A DNA stretch of 64,000 bases, taken from positions 1-64,000 of the forward strand of contig NZ_CP092587.1 of assembly GCF_023920225.1 (NCBI RefSeq). Direction: 5' to 3'. Both the position numbers and the translations under genes were made by a program. The notes under the pieces are model-generated. The model did no database searches, was not told where the DNA came from, and saw nothing but the letters and a program-made list of their open reading frames with translations. Every line of letters starts with the position of its first letter. The stretch's first letter is position 1. The DNA is from Vibrio gazogenes (GTDB lineage: Bacteria; Pseudomonadota; Gammaproteobacteria; Enterobacterales; Vibrionaceae). Positions 11,306 to 21,326 of the stretch are shown here, piece by piece.

Positions 11306-13087
11306 TTACGCTTCATGTGAGCGTGAATCAAGATAATGCCGCCAGCCACCCAAGTGACTAATATCTGTTGCATGACTGAGACCGATTGGTTCGCAGATGA
11401 ATCCTTTGACCCAGACGCCGTCAGCCAGCTCGACGGTTCCTAAACCGAGCGGATGTGGAATCTGGTCGAGCAGGGTACCGATCGCCTCAACCGGGACAGA
11501 CCAGACTTCAACGTCAATCATGGTGCCTTCGGTTTCATTGCGGATGAGGCCGGGACGCTGCGGCGGAGAGCCAGCCAGAGCATACAAGCGGTAGTTTGCT
11601 GCTGTTTGAGTGCGTTGTTTGAGGGTGGCACCGACGCTGGTGAGCTGGTGGTTGAGCGGCAACCCTTGCATATGTGCACCACAGACCAATAGATCAAGGT
11701 GTGAACGCTGAGGCGGATACAGGCCATTGGCGCCGACGGGTAAACGAATGCGTTGTTGCCATTCGCAAGCCAGATCCATCAGGCTTCTGTCAGAGAATGC
11801 GGGGCCGAATAGCGTAAAGCCGAACGGCATAGCTGCGTCGGTAAATCCGCCCGGGATTGCGATGGCGCAGTAATCGAGCAGATTCATGAAGTTGGTGTAG
11901 TAACCGAGATTGCTGTTGAGAGTCACCGGATCCTGATTGACGGCTTCAATCGTATAGGTCGTCCCTGCGGTTGGTGTGAGCACTACATCCACATTGTCCA
12001 GCAGGGCATCACAGGTCACTTGGTAATCCTGCAATTGATAGAAGCCTTGGAAGGTTTCAACGGCTGACAACTGTTCTGCCTGACCGATGATGGTCTGAAT
12101 CACCGGCAGACAGCGTGAGGCATCCTGTTCGAAAAATGGCTGAATGGCAGCATAACGCTCAGCAACCCATGGCCCCTGATACAGTAGTCTGGCCGCAGCG
12201 AGAAACGGAGACAAATCAAACGGGACCAGTTCTGCACCAAGGGCTGTCAGTTTTTCGATGACTTGTTCGAAGCCGATCTGATACGCCTGATTGCCGAAAA
12301 AATTCAGTTGTTCCGCTTGCGGTACGCCGATGCGTAACCCCTGAAACGTCGTTTTCGGAGCCGTATGGAGAGGATGAACATCCGGGCGGGCGTAGCTGTC
12401 CTGACGATCATAGCTCGCTGCGACCTGATACAGCAAAGCCAGATCTTCACCGTGATTGGTAAAGAAAGTGACGCAGTCAAGGCTGCGACAGGCTGGCACC
12501 ACACCACGACAACTGAGCAGCCCTTTGGTGGGTTTGAGCCCGTAAATATGATTGAAAGCAGCCGGCACCCGGCCGGAGCCTGCGGTATCGGTTCCCAGCG
12601 CAAACAGAACCTGACCGGTCGCCACCGCCACAGCACTGCCCGCGCTTGAGCCACCGGAAATATATTCGGGATTGAAGCTGTTGGTGGTTGCTCCCCACGG
12701 ACTGCGGGTTCCGACCAGTCCGGTTGCAAACTGATCGAGATTGGTTTTCCCGAGCGGAATCGCGCCGGCAGCAATCAGGCGCTCGACCACAAAAGCGGAA
12801 CTTTCCGGATGGTAGCGATACGCTTCACACCCGGCGGTGGTTGCCAGCCCGGCCAGATCGATATTGTCCTTGATCGCGAAAGGAACACCGTACAGCGGGA
12901 GTTCGTCGATATCATAGGCAGACAACGCATCAAGATATTGATCGAGCTGTGCCGCAGTGATTGTACTGATCCAGGCATGGTGTGAGTCATCCTGAGCCAG
13001 CTTCAGTTGTTGGTGTAAAAAGGGACGTACCGATAGTTCTTTGCAGCGGTACGCTTCCTGTAATTGTGTGATAGTGAGGATAGTCAT
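11306..13087 (-). CDS. atzF: Allophanate hydrolase
   Basis: This enzyme hydrolyses allophanate to ammonia and carbon dioxide, the last step of the pathway. The 593-residue protein has an amidase-signature domain over about residues 1-430. The Ser-cisSer-Lys triad region is visible as [25 protein letters not shown] and GTDTAGSGRVPAAF. A C-terminal domain of about 160 residues is typical of AtzF and of fungal urea amidolyase. Its ATG shares one base with the stop of the carboxylase gene (TGATG), so the two are translationally coupled. It is the last gene of the operon. Confidence 0.95.
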   Translation of the reverse strand: MTILTITQLQEAYRCKELSVRPFLHQQLKLAQDDSHHAWISTITAAQLDQYLDALSAYDIDELPLYGVPFAIKDNIDLAGLATTAGCEAYRYHPESSAFVVERLIAAGAIPLGKTNLDQFATGLVGTRSPWGATTNSFNPEYISGGSSAGSAVAVATGQVLFALGTDTAGSGRVPAAFNHIYGLKPTKGLLSCRGVVPACRSLDCVTFFTNHGEDLALLYQVAASYDRQDSYARPDVHPLHTAPKTTFQGLRIGVPQAEQLNFFGNQAYQIGFEQVIEKLTALGAELVPFDLSPFLAAARLLYQGPWVAERYAAIQPFFEQDASRCLPVIQTIIGQAEQLSAVETFQGFYQLQDYQVTCDALLDNVDVVLTPTAGTTYTIEAVNQDPVTLNSNLGYYTNFMNLLDYCAIAIPGGFTDAAMPFGFTLFGPAFSDRSLMDLACEWQQRIRLPVGANGLYPPQRSHLDLLVCGAHMQGLPLNHQLTSVGATLKQRTQTAANYRLYALAGSPPQRPGLIRNETEGTMIDVEVWSVPVEAIGTLLDQIPHPLGLGTVELADGVWVKGFICEPIGLSHATDISHLGGWRHYLDSRSHEA

Positions 13088-16000
13088 CAGTTCGCTTCCT
13101 TACTGCTTGAAACAGAATGAGTCGTTAAACTGGCTGAATCAGCCGTACGAATGGTTAAAATAGGCTGGCCGGCCTGAATCGGTGAACCCGTCGTATGGCA
13201 AATGGTTTCAACCGTGCCGCTGATCGGTGAGGTCACTTCCAGCTCCATTTTCATCGCTTCGAGGACAGCAATGGTTTCGCCTGCTGTCACGGTTTGGCCG
13301 GGTTGAACCTGTATTTGCCAGATATTACCGGTGACATGACTTTCCACTGCTTCACAGCCTTCATCGAGTTCCCAGCGCTCTGGTGTGGCTTCCAACGTGA
13401 CATCTTCAGCAATAAAATTCGCTTGACCGCTGTCCGCCCAGCGCTGTCTTTCGGCTTCGAAAGCCGCCTGCTGACGGGATTTGCACTGCGTAATCGCATC
13501 GGCATTGTTGTCGATCAGCGTTTGATACGTTGCCAATGAAAAGGTGGTTGTTTCTATTTTTAACGGATACTGCCCGCGCGGATGTTGGCGACGAATGGTT
13601 TGTAACTCATCGGCACTGACCGGATAGAAACGAATCTGATCAAAAAATTGCAACAGCCAAGGTTGTTGGAAATAAGGCGTGGTTCGATAGCGGTTCCACA
13701 TTTGTAGGGTTCGTCCGACAAACTGGTAACCTCCCGGACCTTCCATCCCATACACACACAAATACGAGCCACCGATACCGACCGCGTTTTCCGGGGTCCA
13801 GGTACGGGCCGGATTGTATTTGGTGGTGACCAATCGATGGCGCGGATCCAGCGGTGTAGCAACCGGAGCACCGAGATAAACATCGCCTAGTCCCATAACC
13901 AGATAGCTGGCATCAAAGACGATCTGTTTGACGTCATCAACGGACTCAAGGCCGTTAATCCGGCGAATAAATTCAATATTATCCGGACACCACGGTGCAT
14001 CCTTTCTGACGACTTCTTCGTACTTACGAATTGCCAGTCGAGTGGCTTCATCATCCCAAGACAGAGGCAGGTGAACAATTCGCGCCGGTACCGTTAACTG
14101 ATCAATATCACCAAGTTGCTGCTCTAATTCGATCAGCGTGTCGAGCAACTGTTGGCGTGGCAGGTGCAGGTTGTCATAGTGAATCTGAAGGGAACGAATA
14201 CCCGGTGTCAGCTCGTGAACGCCGGAGAGTTGACATTGTTCCAGTCTGAGCATGAGCGCATGGACGCGAAAACGCAGACGGATATCCAATACCTGAGGGC
14301 CATATTCCACCAGCAGAAAATCTTCACCACACTGGCGATAGACAACCTGCTGCTGATTGGCTGATGCCGGAATTTCGGCCACGATCGGGGTGTCTGGTTG
14401 TACCGGTGTGAATGAATAAGGTTCAACCTGACATTGGCTGATCTGAGCATGTTGCTGCTGCTCGGCATCTTCCGCTTCGGCCAGAGAAACCGGCACAAAG
14501 TGAACTTTATCTCCCGCTTTGAGCTGACCGATTTTCCACAAATCGGCTTTGATTACGGTGGCCGGGCAGACGAATCCACCCAGGCTGGGGCCGTCCGGCC
14601 CCAGAATGACCGGCATATCACCGGTAAAATCGATGGTGCCGATCGCATAAGCATTGTCGTGAATGTTTGACGGGTGCAATCCTGCTTCTCCGCCGTCCGG
14701 GCGCGCCCAGTCCGGTTTCGGACCGACTAAACGGACGCCGGTCCGGCTAGAGTTGAAATGTACCGTCCAACTGGCGGCAAAGAATGCCTGAATATCATCA
14801 TTCGTGAAAAAGTCTGGCGCACCATGCGGACCATACATGACATGAATCTGCCAGCTATCGGACAGTTCCGGCAGTGCCGTGACTTTTTCCGCTGTTCGAC
14901 CAGACGGTGATGGATCGAGTTGCAGCACATCACCGCTGCGTAGCGCGCGTCCGGTATGTCCACCGAACTGACCTAAGGTAAACGTTGATTTGCTGCCAAG
15001 ATAATTCGGACACTGAAAACCACCGGCAACGGCCAGATAACTCCGGGCTCCGGGGCCGGTAATCTTACCGAGTCGTAAGGTTTGTCCTGCATTCACTTGA
15101 GTGACAACCCCCATTTGCAGCGGTTCATCATCCAGCGTGGCTTGAATCGTTGCACCGGTCAGGACAATCTGCTTGGCCATGTTGAATCGCAGGGTCGGAC
15201 CGGTCACGATGATCTCCAACCCGGCACAATGGTCATCATTGTGCAGCAACTGATTTGCCAGCCGGAAGCTAAGAGAATCCATCGGCCCTGATGGCGGTAC
15301 GCCGACATGCCAGTACCCCTGACGACCCGGATAGTCCTGAATCGTGGTTTGGGTACCGCCATTGAGAATATCGACAGTATGTGGTTGATAAACGAAGTCA
15401 TCCAGACTGCGGGTCAGAATCTGACCGTTTTGGAACAGCGGCGTCTGAATCAGTTGTTGCAGATACGCCTGATTATGGGTCGGACCATACAGACTGAGCT
15501 GACCGAGGGCTTGTGTCATTCGGGCCAGCGCCTGAGCGCGATTTGCTCCGTGGACGATGATTTTTGCCAGCATCGGATCAAAGTATGGGGAGACCTCGAC
15601 ACCGGCTTCGATCCAGTGTTCGATACGGACGCCCGGCAGTTGCGGCCACTCGACATGGCTGATTAATCCGGCACTGGGTTGGAAGTTTTTATTCGGGTCT
15701 TCAGCATAAAGGCGCACTTGAATCGCATGGCCGTCGGGCTGTCGGTCGTGCTGCCATGCTGATAAGTCGAGGGTGCCTGCCCCTTGCAGCACCATCCATT
15801 CGACCAGATCGATGCCGAAGACTTCTTCTGTGACACCATGTTCGACTTGTAAACGCGTATTTACTTCCAGAAAATAGAACTGTTCACTTTGCTGATCAAG
15901 GACGAACTCAACGGTTCCGGCACTGCGGTAGTTGACAGCGGCTGCCAGCCGAATTGCTGTCTGGCGGAGCGCCTGACGTGTGCTCTCACTCAGATTGGGG

Positions 16001-16728
16001 GCCGGGGTTTCTTCGATGACTTTCTGGTTGCGGCGTTGTGCCGAGCAGTCCCGTTCACCGAGGGCGATGACCTGTCCTTGTCCGTCGCCGAAAATCTGAA
16101 CTTCAATATGGCGAGCTTGTTCGATAAATTTTTCTAAAAAAATACCGCTGTGACTGAAATTGTTTTCGCTGAGTCGTCGTACCGAGTCCAGCGATTGGGC
16201 CAGCTCTGCGGCATGATTACAGCGCTGCATCCCGATACCGCCGCCTCCGGCGGTACTTTTGAGCATCACCGGATAGCCGATTTGCTCTGCCTGTGTTTGT
16301 GCGTCTTCGAGATGGCTGATGAGAACACTGCCCGGCAGTAGAGGCACCTCGGCCTGTGAAGCAATTGCCCGGGCGGAATGTTTCAGACCAAAGGTTGTCA
16401 TCTGCTCCGGTGTCGGGCCGAGAAAAGTGATACCGGATTGTTCACATAAAGTGACAAATGCCGGGTTTTCACTCAGAAAACCGTAACCGGGATGAATCGC
16501 ATCCGCTTTGCAGGATTTTGCCAGTGCGATGATTTTTTGTTGATCGAGATAAGTCGCGGCCGCGGCGCCGTCTCCGAGAGAGTAAGCTTCATCAGCCTGA
16601 AGGACATGCAGACTTTCCGCATCCGCTTCACTGTATACTGCGACACTGGTGATATTCATCTGCTTGAGTGTTCTGATTATCCGGCAGGCAATCGCACCGC
16701 GGTTAGCAATCAATACCTTATTCAACAT
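13087..16728 (-). CDS. Guanidine carboxylase (annotated in homologues as urea carboxylase), biotin-dependent
   Basis: A 1213-residue ATP- and biotin-dependent carboxylase. The biotin carboxylase part covers about residues 1-450, with KSTAGGGGIGMQ and EVNTRLQVEHGVTEE. Next come the two carboxyltransferase halves: a KipA/AHS2-like part from about 455 (DILNGGTQTTIQDYPG, PPSGPMDSLSFR) and a KipI/AHS1-like part from about 780. The biotinyl domain ends the protein, with the biotinylated lysine at K1160 in EAMKME. The family was named for urea. Members next to DUF1989 genes and a guanidine riboswitch are known to prefer guanidine, which is the call here by context. Substrate preference is not readable from the sequence alone. 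Confidence 0.88.
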   Translation of the reverse strand: MLNKVLIANRGAIACRIIRTLKQMNITSVAVYSEADAESLHVLQADEAYSLGDGAAAATYLDQQKIIALAKSCKADAIHPGYGFLSENPAFVTLCEQSGITFLGPTPEQMTTFGLKHSARAIASQAEVPLLPGSVLISHLEDAQTQAEQIGYPVMLKSTAGGGGIGMQRCNHAAELAQSLDSVRRLSENNFSHSGIFLEKFIEQARHIEVQIFGDGQGQVIALGERDCSAQRRNQKVIEETPAPNLSESTRQALRQTAIRLAAAVNYRSAGTVEFVLDQQSEQFYFLEVNTRLQVEHGVTEEVFGIDLVEWMVLQGAGTLDLSAWQHDRQPDGHAIQVRLYAEDPNKNFQPSAGLISHVEWPQLPGVRIEHWIEAGVEVSPYFDPMLAKIIVHGANRAQALARMTQALGQLSLYGPTHNQAYLQQLIQTPLFQNGQILTRSLDDFVYQPHTVDILNGGTQTTIQDYPGRQGYWHVGVPPSGPMDSLSFRLANQLLHNDDHCAGLEIIVTGPTLRFNMAKQIVLTGATIQATLDDEPLQMGVVTQVNAGQTLRLGKITGPGARSYLAVAGGFQCPNYLGSKSTFTLGQFGGHTGRALRSGDVLQLDPSPSGRTAEKVTALPELSDSWQIHVMYGPHGAPDFFTNDDIQAFFAASWTVHFNSSRTGVRLVGPKPDWARPDGGEAGLHPSNIHDNAYAIGTIDFTGDMPVILGPDGPSLGGFVCPATVIKADLWKIGQLKAGDKVHFVPVSLAEAEDAEQQQHAQISQCQVEPYSFTPVQPDTPIVAEIPASANQQQVVYRQCGEDFLLVEYGPQVLDIRLRFRVHALMLRLEQCQLSGVHELTPGIRSLQIHYDNLHLPRQQLLDTLIELEQQLGDIDQLTVPARIVHLPLSWDDEATRLAIRKYEEVVRKDAPWCPDNIEFIRRINGLESVDDVKQIVFDASYLVMGLGDVYLGAPVATPLDPRHRLVTTKYNPARTWTPENAVGIGGSYLCVYGMEGPGGYQFVGRTLQMWNRYRTTPYFQQPWLLQFFDQIRFYPVSADELQTIRRQHPRGQYPLKIETTTFSLATYQTLIDNNADAITQCKSRQQAAFEAERQRWADSGQANFIAEDVTLEATPERWELDEGCEAVESHVTGNIWQIQVQPGQTVTAGETIAVLEAMKMELEVTSPISGTVETICHTTGSPIQAGQPILTIRTADSASLTTHSVSSSKEAN

Positions 16729-16816
16729 AAGTGATTCCGTTATTGTCGGGTCGTCCCGTTGGTATTGTGAGCAGAATCGGGGTCGTCCCCGGCTCAGATC
16801 TTCAGACTGGCAGGGA

Positions 16817-17458
16817 TTAGGCGTCCCAGACCAATACGTCTATCGGGGTTGGGTTATAGGCATTACAAGGATTGTTCAGTTGCGGACAGTTCGAAATCAG
16901 CACAATGACATCCATCGCTGCTGTGAGCTCGACATATTTGCCCGGTGCACTGATGCCGTCTTCAAAAGTCAGGCCGCCGGATTCGGTGATCGGCACATTC
17001 ATAAAGAAATTAATATTGTGGGTAATATCGCGTTTGGTCATCGCGAACTCTTCATGTTCGCTGACCGCCAGCAACCAACTGTCACGGCAAGCATGCATAC
17101 ATTTCTTGTCTGTCGCATAGCGAACCGTATTGCTCTCGGTCGCACAGGCTCCACCCAGTGTATCGTGACGGCCACATGTATCAGCGACAATTTCCAGCAT
17201 CAGATTGCCCTGATCGGAGAGAATCCGGCTTCCGGCTGTCAGGTAGACATTGCCTTGTTCGCGAATCGTATCGATTGCGCTATAGCGTTCCGCTGGGTTA
17301 TTGGCATTGTAAAACAGTGTATCCGCAGCTTGATTTCCTTCCAGATCGAGGATGCGGACAGTCTGTCCCTGATGGACGACTTTCATGTAGTAATCACCAG
17401 CCGGAACGGTATCGCGGCGGCATGCATCTTCAGCGCGTCGTGGACTTTCAATTATCAT
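16817..17458 (-). CDS. Carboxyguanidine deiminase subunit (DUF1989, short form)
   Basis: A 213-residue DUF1989 protein, often labelled urea carboxylase-associated protein. In guanidine-degrading bacteria, paired DUF1989 proteins form a deiminase that converts carboxyguanidine to allophanate and ammonia. Visible features are [11 protein letters not shown] near residue 40 and a cysteine-rich segment ([15 protein letters not shown]) around 110-125, which probably includes metal ligands. Its ATG overlaps the preceding DUF1989 stop by one base (TGATG), with AGGAGG upstream. I do not assign subunit A or B. Confidence 0.87.
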   Translation of the reverse strand: MIIESPRRAEDACRRDTVPAGDYYMKVVHQGQTVRILDLEGNQAADTLFYNANNPAERYSAIDTIREQGNVYLTAGSRILSDQGNLMLEIVADTCGRHDTLGGACATESNTVRYATDKKCMHACRDSWLLAVSEHEEFAMTKRDITHNINFFMNVPITESGGLTFEDGISAPGKYVELTAAMDVIVLISNCPQLNNPCNAYNPTPIDVLVWDA

Positions 17459-18234
17459 CAGAGTACCTCCTGAGGGGGGATGCAGTGGTAGCGGCGGTTA
17501 TTTTCAAGACCGCGTTGATTCTCATCTTTTCCGTGTTCGGGTTCAGCCAGCGTCGCGGTTGCACTGGATTGGGTCAGTGTCAGTTGTACTGGCTTAAACG
17601 GGTATTCTGAGGCCGGGTTGAGCGGATGCGGGCAAGTCGTCAGGATGACCAGTGTTTCCATCTCGAAAGACAGGGCAATTGAATCTCCGGGCTGGCTATG
17701 ATTTTCTTCGTAGATGAGGCGACCGTCCGTATCGGTACGCACTTGACTGAACAGATTCAAATTGGCAGCCAGATCCCGTTTGCCGAGACCATATTTAGCA
17801 ACCTCAACCAACAGAGCGTCATAGCCGTTCTGTTTCCATTGGTTGCGGTCATGTTGATAGGTTCGCGCTCCCCATTTCTGAGTCACTTTGGCTTTATTGG
17901 CGACCCCACAGACGGTATCGATCCAACCGGTATCATCGCGCACGACGCGACAAAAAATCCGGCCCATATCTGAATAGAGGCAGTGACCTGCTGTGAGTTT
18001 AAAGGTGTGCTGGCATTTGAGTGTGTCCGGGGCATTATAGCGTTCGAGCAGGTTATCCGGGTTGTAAAACAGCACACTCAGGTTGGCACCCCCTTCGATA
18101 TCGGTCGCGGTCAACGTATAGCCGCGTGGTATTTTCATCGACCAGTGCGATGCACCGGGAATGGTGTCGGTGAAAATAATGTCTGGTTCTGCGACAGACA
18201 TTATCGGTTGATTTGGTATCTTTTCATTAAGCAT
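17458..18234 (-). CDS. Carboxyguanidine deiminase subunit (DUF1989, long form)
   Basis: A 258-residue DUF1989 paralogue of the next gene. It shares the layout: a [20 protein letters not shown] segment near residue 47 matches [11 protein letters not shown] in the short form, and a [12 protein letters not shown] segment follows further on. The last 25 or so residues, rich in E, N and R, have no counterpart in the short form. The ATG at 18234 follows GAGGAACG. A second ATG at residue 12 is possible. It starts 11 bases after the transporter ATPase gene. The predicted role is the partner subunit in deimination of carboxyguanidine. Confidence 0.86.
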   Translation of the reverse strand: MLNEKIPNQPIMSVAEPDIIFTDTIPGASHWSMKIPRGYTLTATDIEGGANLSVLFYNPDNLLERYNAPDTLKCQHTFKLTAGHCLYSDMGRIFCRVVRDDTGWIDTVCGVANKAKVTQKWGARTYQHDRNQWKQNGYDALLVEVAKYGLGKRDLAANLNLFSQVRTDTDGRLIYEENHSQPGDSIALSFEMETLVILTTCPHPLNPASEYPFKPVQLTLTQSSATATLAEPEHGKDENQRGLENNRRYHCIPPQEVL

Positions 18235-18245
18235 CGTAGCGTTCC

Positions 18246-19064
18246 TCAGATTGCATCAGGAATCGGTTGGACCATCGCACTGACATGTTCAGCCAGCAGA
18301 TGATTTGTCTGGGCGGATTGAACCGCGGTTTTATGTAAAGGAATATCGAAGGTGACTTGGGCTCCGTAGCGTTCCGGTGACTGCGGATCGAGACGTGGGT
18401 GGTCAAAGACCCAAATCCGGCTGCCGAGATGAAAACCTTCGCTCAAATCGTGGGTAATCATGAATACCGTCAGGTGTTGCTCCTGCCATAGTTTCCGTAC
18501 CAGTTCATGCATGTCTTTGCGAATGCCGGGATCCAGTGCTCCGAAGGGTTCATCCAGTAATAGAATGCGTGGCTGTTTGACCAGTGACTGCGCAATTGAC
18601 AGTCGTTGGCGCATTCCTCCGGAAAGCTGGTGGGGATATTGATGTTCGGCATGGCTTAGCCCGACTTGTGCCAGCATATTGCGGGCCTGTTGCTGAGCTT
18701 GTTGCCGCTGGTGACCAAACATGCGTCCCAACCAGTGACCGCTGAATTGAGCACTGCCGAATTCCAACCCGATCAGGACATTTTCCAGGACGGTCAGATG
18801 AGGAAAGACCGAATATTTCTGAAAGACAATGCCCCGCTCGACGCTGGGTTCTTGCCGGAGCGGTTGACCATCGAGCAGAATGTCTCCGCGGCTGACCGAT
18901 TCGGTTCCCAGTAACAGATTGAGAAAGGTCGTTTTACCGCAGCCGGAGGCGCCGACAATACTGATAAACTCTCCTTCGGTGACGTTGAGGTTGAGCCGTT
19001 CAAGGACGATATTATCGTCATATTCTTTCCACAGATTGCGGATTTGCAGCATCGGTTTTTTCAT
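18246..19064 (-). CDS. ABC transporter ATP-binding protein, guanidine (urea-type) uptake
   Basis: A 272-residue ATPase of the nitrate/sulfonate/taurine type. Walker A is GASGCGKTT, the signature is LSGGMRQRLSIAQSL, and Walker B is ILLLDEPFGALD. The reading frame is open further upstream, into the permease gene, but the start at 19064 has GGAGGG upstream and gives the family length. It begins four bases after the permease stop. The substrate is inferred from the operon and riboswitch. Confidence 0.9.
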   Translation of the reverse strand: MKKPMLQIRNLWKEYDDNIVLERLNLNVTEGEFISIVGASGCGKTTFLNLLLGTESVSRGDILLDGQPLRQEPSVERGIVFQKYSVFPHLTVLENVLIGLEFGSAQFSGHWLGRMFGHQRQQAQQQARNMLAQVGLSHAEHQYPHQLSGGMRQRLSIAQSLVKQPRILLLDEPFGALDPGIRKDMHELVRKLWQEQHLTVFMITHDLSEGFHLGSRIWVFDHPRLDPQSPERYGAQVTFDIPLHKTAVQSAQTNHLLAEHVSAMVQPIPDAI

Positions 19065-19068
19065 CTGC

Positions 19069-19890
19069 TTACCCTCCCTGAGTCTGGTGATGCCAAGGGC
19101 TAAGCCGTCGGGAGAGTTGCCTGAGTAGCCAGTCCATGACAAAAGCCAGCAGGGTAATCCACAAAACATAAGGCAGAATGATGTCCATCGACAGATAACG
19201 CCGGACCAGAAAGATCCGATATCCCAGTCCTTCGGTGGCAACAATAGCTTCGGCAGCAATCAAAAATAGCCAGGCACTGCCGAGTGTTAGCCGGACGGCA
19301 TCGATCAGATGCGGCAGGATTTGCGGGACAATTACGCGGACAATAATTTGCCAGCTATTTCCCCCCAGCGTCTGCGCCTTGATCAGTTGTTCTTCCGGGA
19401 GTGACTGGGTTTTTAACTGGATATCACGAATGATGATGGGACAGATACCAATCACAATGAGGGTCACTTTGGAAAGCTCTCCCAGCCCGAGCATGATGAA
19501 TAGAATGGGGAGGATCGCCATTGGTGGAATCAGGGAAATTGTCGTCACGAAAGGTGATAACGAAGACCTGAATAAGGGGAGAATACCATTGGCGACCCCG
19601 AAACAGAGACCGATGAACGCACTCAACCCAACCCCGATACCAAGCCGTTGCAGGCTGGCTAGTGTATCGTTGAGCATCAGATACTCTCCGGTCCGTTTGC
19701 TCGGTGTGAATGCCATCCGTTCAACCGCATTGGCGAAACTACTGAAAGAGGGCAATAGTTTATCTGCCGGATTGACGCTCAGACGGGCATCTGAGGCGAC
19801 CAAGTAGATGATCAGGACGATCATAAAGGGCAAAGTCCCTAACATCAGACGCAGTAATGGTGATGGTTTCCGGTTAATGAGTCGAGTCAT
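19069..19890 (-). CDS. ABC transporter permease, guanidine (urea-type) uptake
   Basis: A 273-residue inner-membrane permease of the SsuC/TauC type. The chosen start MTRLINRKPSPLLRL has GGAG upstream. An earlier in-frame ATG at 19944 would overlap the binding-protein gene. About six membrane segments are visible, and the cytoplasmic EAA-like loop (AQTLGGNSWQIIVRVIVPQILP) couples to the ATPase. The C-terminal segment ends in RRLSPWHHQ. Confidence 0.9.
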   Translation of the reverse strand: MTRLINRKPSPLLRLMLGTLPFMIVLIIYLVASDARLSVNPADKLLPSFSSFANAVERMAFTPSKRTGEYLMLNDTLASLQRLGIGVGLSAFIGLCFGVANGILPLFRSSLSPFVTTISLIPPMAILPILFIMLGLGELSKVTLIVIGICPIIIRDIQLKTQSLPEEQLIKAQTLGGNSWQIIVRVIVPQILPHLIDAVRLTLGSAWLFLIAAEAIVATEGLGYRIFLVRRYLSMDIILPYVLWITLLAFVMDWLLRQLSRRLSPWHHQTQGG

Positions 19891-19940
19891 AGCTACTCCA
19901 GATCCACAGTTGGTACGGTGCGACAGTCGGTTTGTCATGC

Positions 19941-21017
19941 TCACAGCTTGTGTTCGGCAGCCATTTGCATGTAAGTCGAATTGAAGCGGAGTTTGATATT
20001 GCCTGCATTACCGAACACTCCGGTAGGGGTTTCGATGCCGATAAAAGAGGCATCCGGTGCTCCATCGCCCAGCAGACCGTGATCAAAAGAGAACTGCGCG
20101 ACTTTCTGCATGGTTTTCATCAGTGAAGCACTGTTAGTAAATTGCACCGCATCAGCAGGAGAGAAGAACATCTGGGTAGCTTGCAATTGGGCGTTATAAC
20201 CGGCCAAATTAGTGCCGGATGCTTTTGCCATCATGGTTTTGGCGGCATCGGCTTGTGGTGATTTCATCACAGACATCACTTCATACCATGCACCTGTCAG
20301 GGCTTTGGCAAACTTAGGGTTGTCTTGCAAGGTTTGGGTATTGGCAACCAGCAGATCGATAATTTCACCGGGGATTTTCGTTGAATCGAAGACCAGTGAT
20401 GTGTGGGGCTGTGCCGTAATCTCGCTCAGTAGTGGGTTCCAAGTTACGACCGACGTAACATCCGGTGTCTGATAGGCTGCGACAATATCGGCATCCGAGG
20501 TATTGACGACATGGACGTCTTGTTCTGATAAACCCACGGCTTCGAGTGCCCGAGCCATCAGATAGTGTGACACGCTGAGTTCGACTAAATTGATATTTTG
20601 ACCTTTAATGTCGGCCAGTGTTTTATGATCACCTTTCAAGACAATGCCATCATTGCCCGCGGAAAAGTCACCAACGATTAACGCGGTCGAATCAACACCA
20701 CTGGCTGCCGGAATTGTCAGTGCATCCATGTTGGTCATGACAGTTGCATCGAACTGCCCTGCGGTGTACTGATTGATTGATTCAACATAGTCATTGACCT
20801 GAACGACATTGATTTGAATGCCATATTTATCAGCCCACTTTTTCAGAATGCCGGATGAATCTGCGTAATCCCATGGCATCCAGCCAACATAAATCGACCA
20901 TGCTAATGTAAATTGTGTTTTTTCTTCGGCGGATACCGAACGAGAAAGGGTGAGAAAAGAAACGAGTGTGACAGATAAAACGAGTGCCGTGAGATACGGT
21001 TTCAGGAAAAATTTCAT
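19941..21017 (-). CDS. Periplasmic substrate-binding protein, guanidine (urea-type) ABC transporter
   Basis: A 358-residue secreted binding protein of the nitrate/taurine (NMT1-like) class, the type found beside urea carboxylase genes. The signal peptide covers about residues 1-30 and probably ends after SVSA. The mature part begins EEKTQFTLAWSIYVGWMPW, and QFDATVMTNMDALTIPAASG is a typical ligand-site segment. It is the first gene after the riboswitch, with GGAGGTGG just ahead of the ATG. Guanidine as ligand is inferred. Confidence 0.9.
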   Translation of the reverse strand: MKFFLKPYLTALVLSVTLVSFLTLSRSVSAEEKTQFTLAWSIYVGWMPWDYADSSGILKKWADKYGIQINVVQVNDYVESINQYTAGQFDATVMTNMDALTIPAASGVDSTALIVGDFSAGNDGIVLKGDHKTLADIKGQNINLVELSVSHYLMARALEAVGLSEQDVHVVNTSDADIVAAYQTPDVTSVVTWNPLLSEITAQPHTSLVFDSTKIPGEIIDLLVANTQTLQDNPKFAKALTGAWYEVMSVMKSPQADAAKTMMAKASGTNLAGYNAQLQATQMFFSPADAVQFTNSASLMKTMQKVAQFSFDHGLLGDGAPDASFIGIETPTGVFGNAGNIKLRFNSTYMQMAAEHKL

Positions 21018-21087
21018 AGACCACCTCCACTGTGGGTCATAGGGATGAACAAGCGCATCAGAGACATAACCAATAATATTTATTGGT

Positions 21088-21180
21088 TGGCCTCCCGGGC
21101 TTTTGTCCCGCCGTGTGACCTCAGGTGAGGTTGATATCTCTCGGACCAGTCGCTGCGGTAGCAGCCGGAACCCTAGATAT
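21088..21180 (-). promoter_or_regulatory. Guanidine-I (ykkC) riboswitch
   Basis: On the minus strand the conserved ykkC landmarks occur in order: CTAGGGTTCCGGC from 21176, ACTGGTCCGAGAGAT, ACACGGCGGGACAAAAGC and CCCGGGAGG ending at 21091. The aptamer lies about 70 bases upstream of the binding-protein gene. An AACCAATA/TATTGGTT hairpin follows at once but has no T tract, so control may be at translation or through an alternative pairing that I did not resolve. Guanidine-I aptamers turn expression on when guanidine binds. Confidence 0.95.
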
Positions 21181-21244
21181 CTATTTAATTCATTGTACGT
21201 TCGAAATACTACTGCATTATGCTCTTCGCAACTAACGAAAGAAA

Positions 21245-21262
21245 TAGCAAAGGCTATGCCAA
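21245..21262 (-). promoter_or_regulatory. Sigma-54 (RpoN) promoter of the guanidine operon
   Basis: The minus strand reads TTGGCATAGCCTTTGCTA, with GG at 21260-21259 and GC at 21248-21247, exactly ten bases apart. This matches the -24/-12 TGGCAC-N5-TTGC pattern. Transcription would begin near 21235 and give a leader of about 220 nt that contains the riboswitch. Confidence 0.8.
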
Positions 21263-21326
21263 TGGTTCAATTATTATAAATAACAATTGGTTATGGTTAA
21301 TATAGTGCATTGGTGTCGGTGGGGTT

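Noticed and set aside
16649..17473. A 274-codon open frame on the plus strand across the carboxylase start and the short DUF1989 gene
   Set aside because: It lies antisense to clear genes with recognised motifs, and its translation shows no domain or ribosome-binding site.
11306..21017. Urea degradation operon
   Set aside because: The riboswitch is of the guanidine-I type and the DUF1989 pair fits carboxyguanidine deimination, so guanidine is the more likely substrate. Urea as a side substrate is not excluded.
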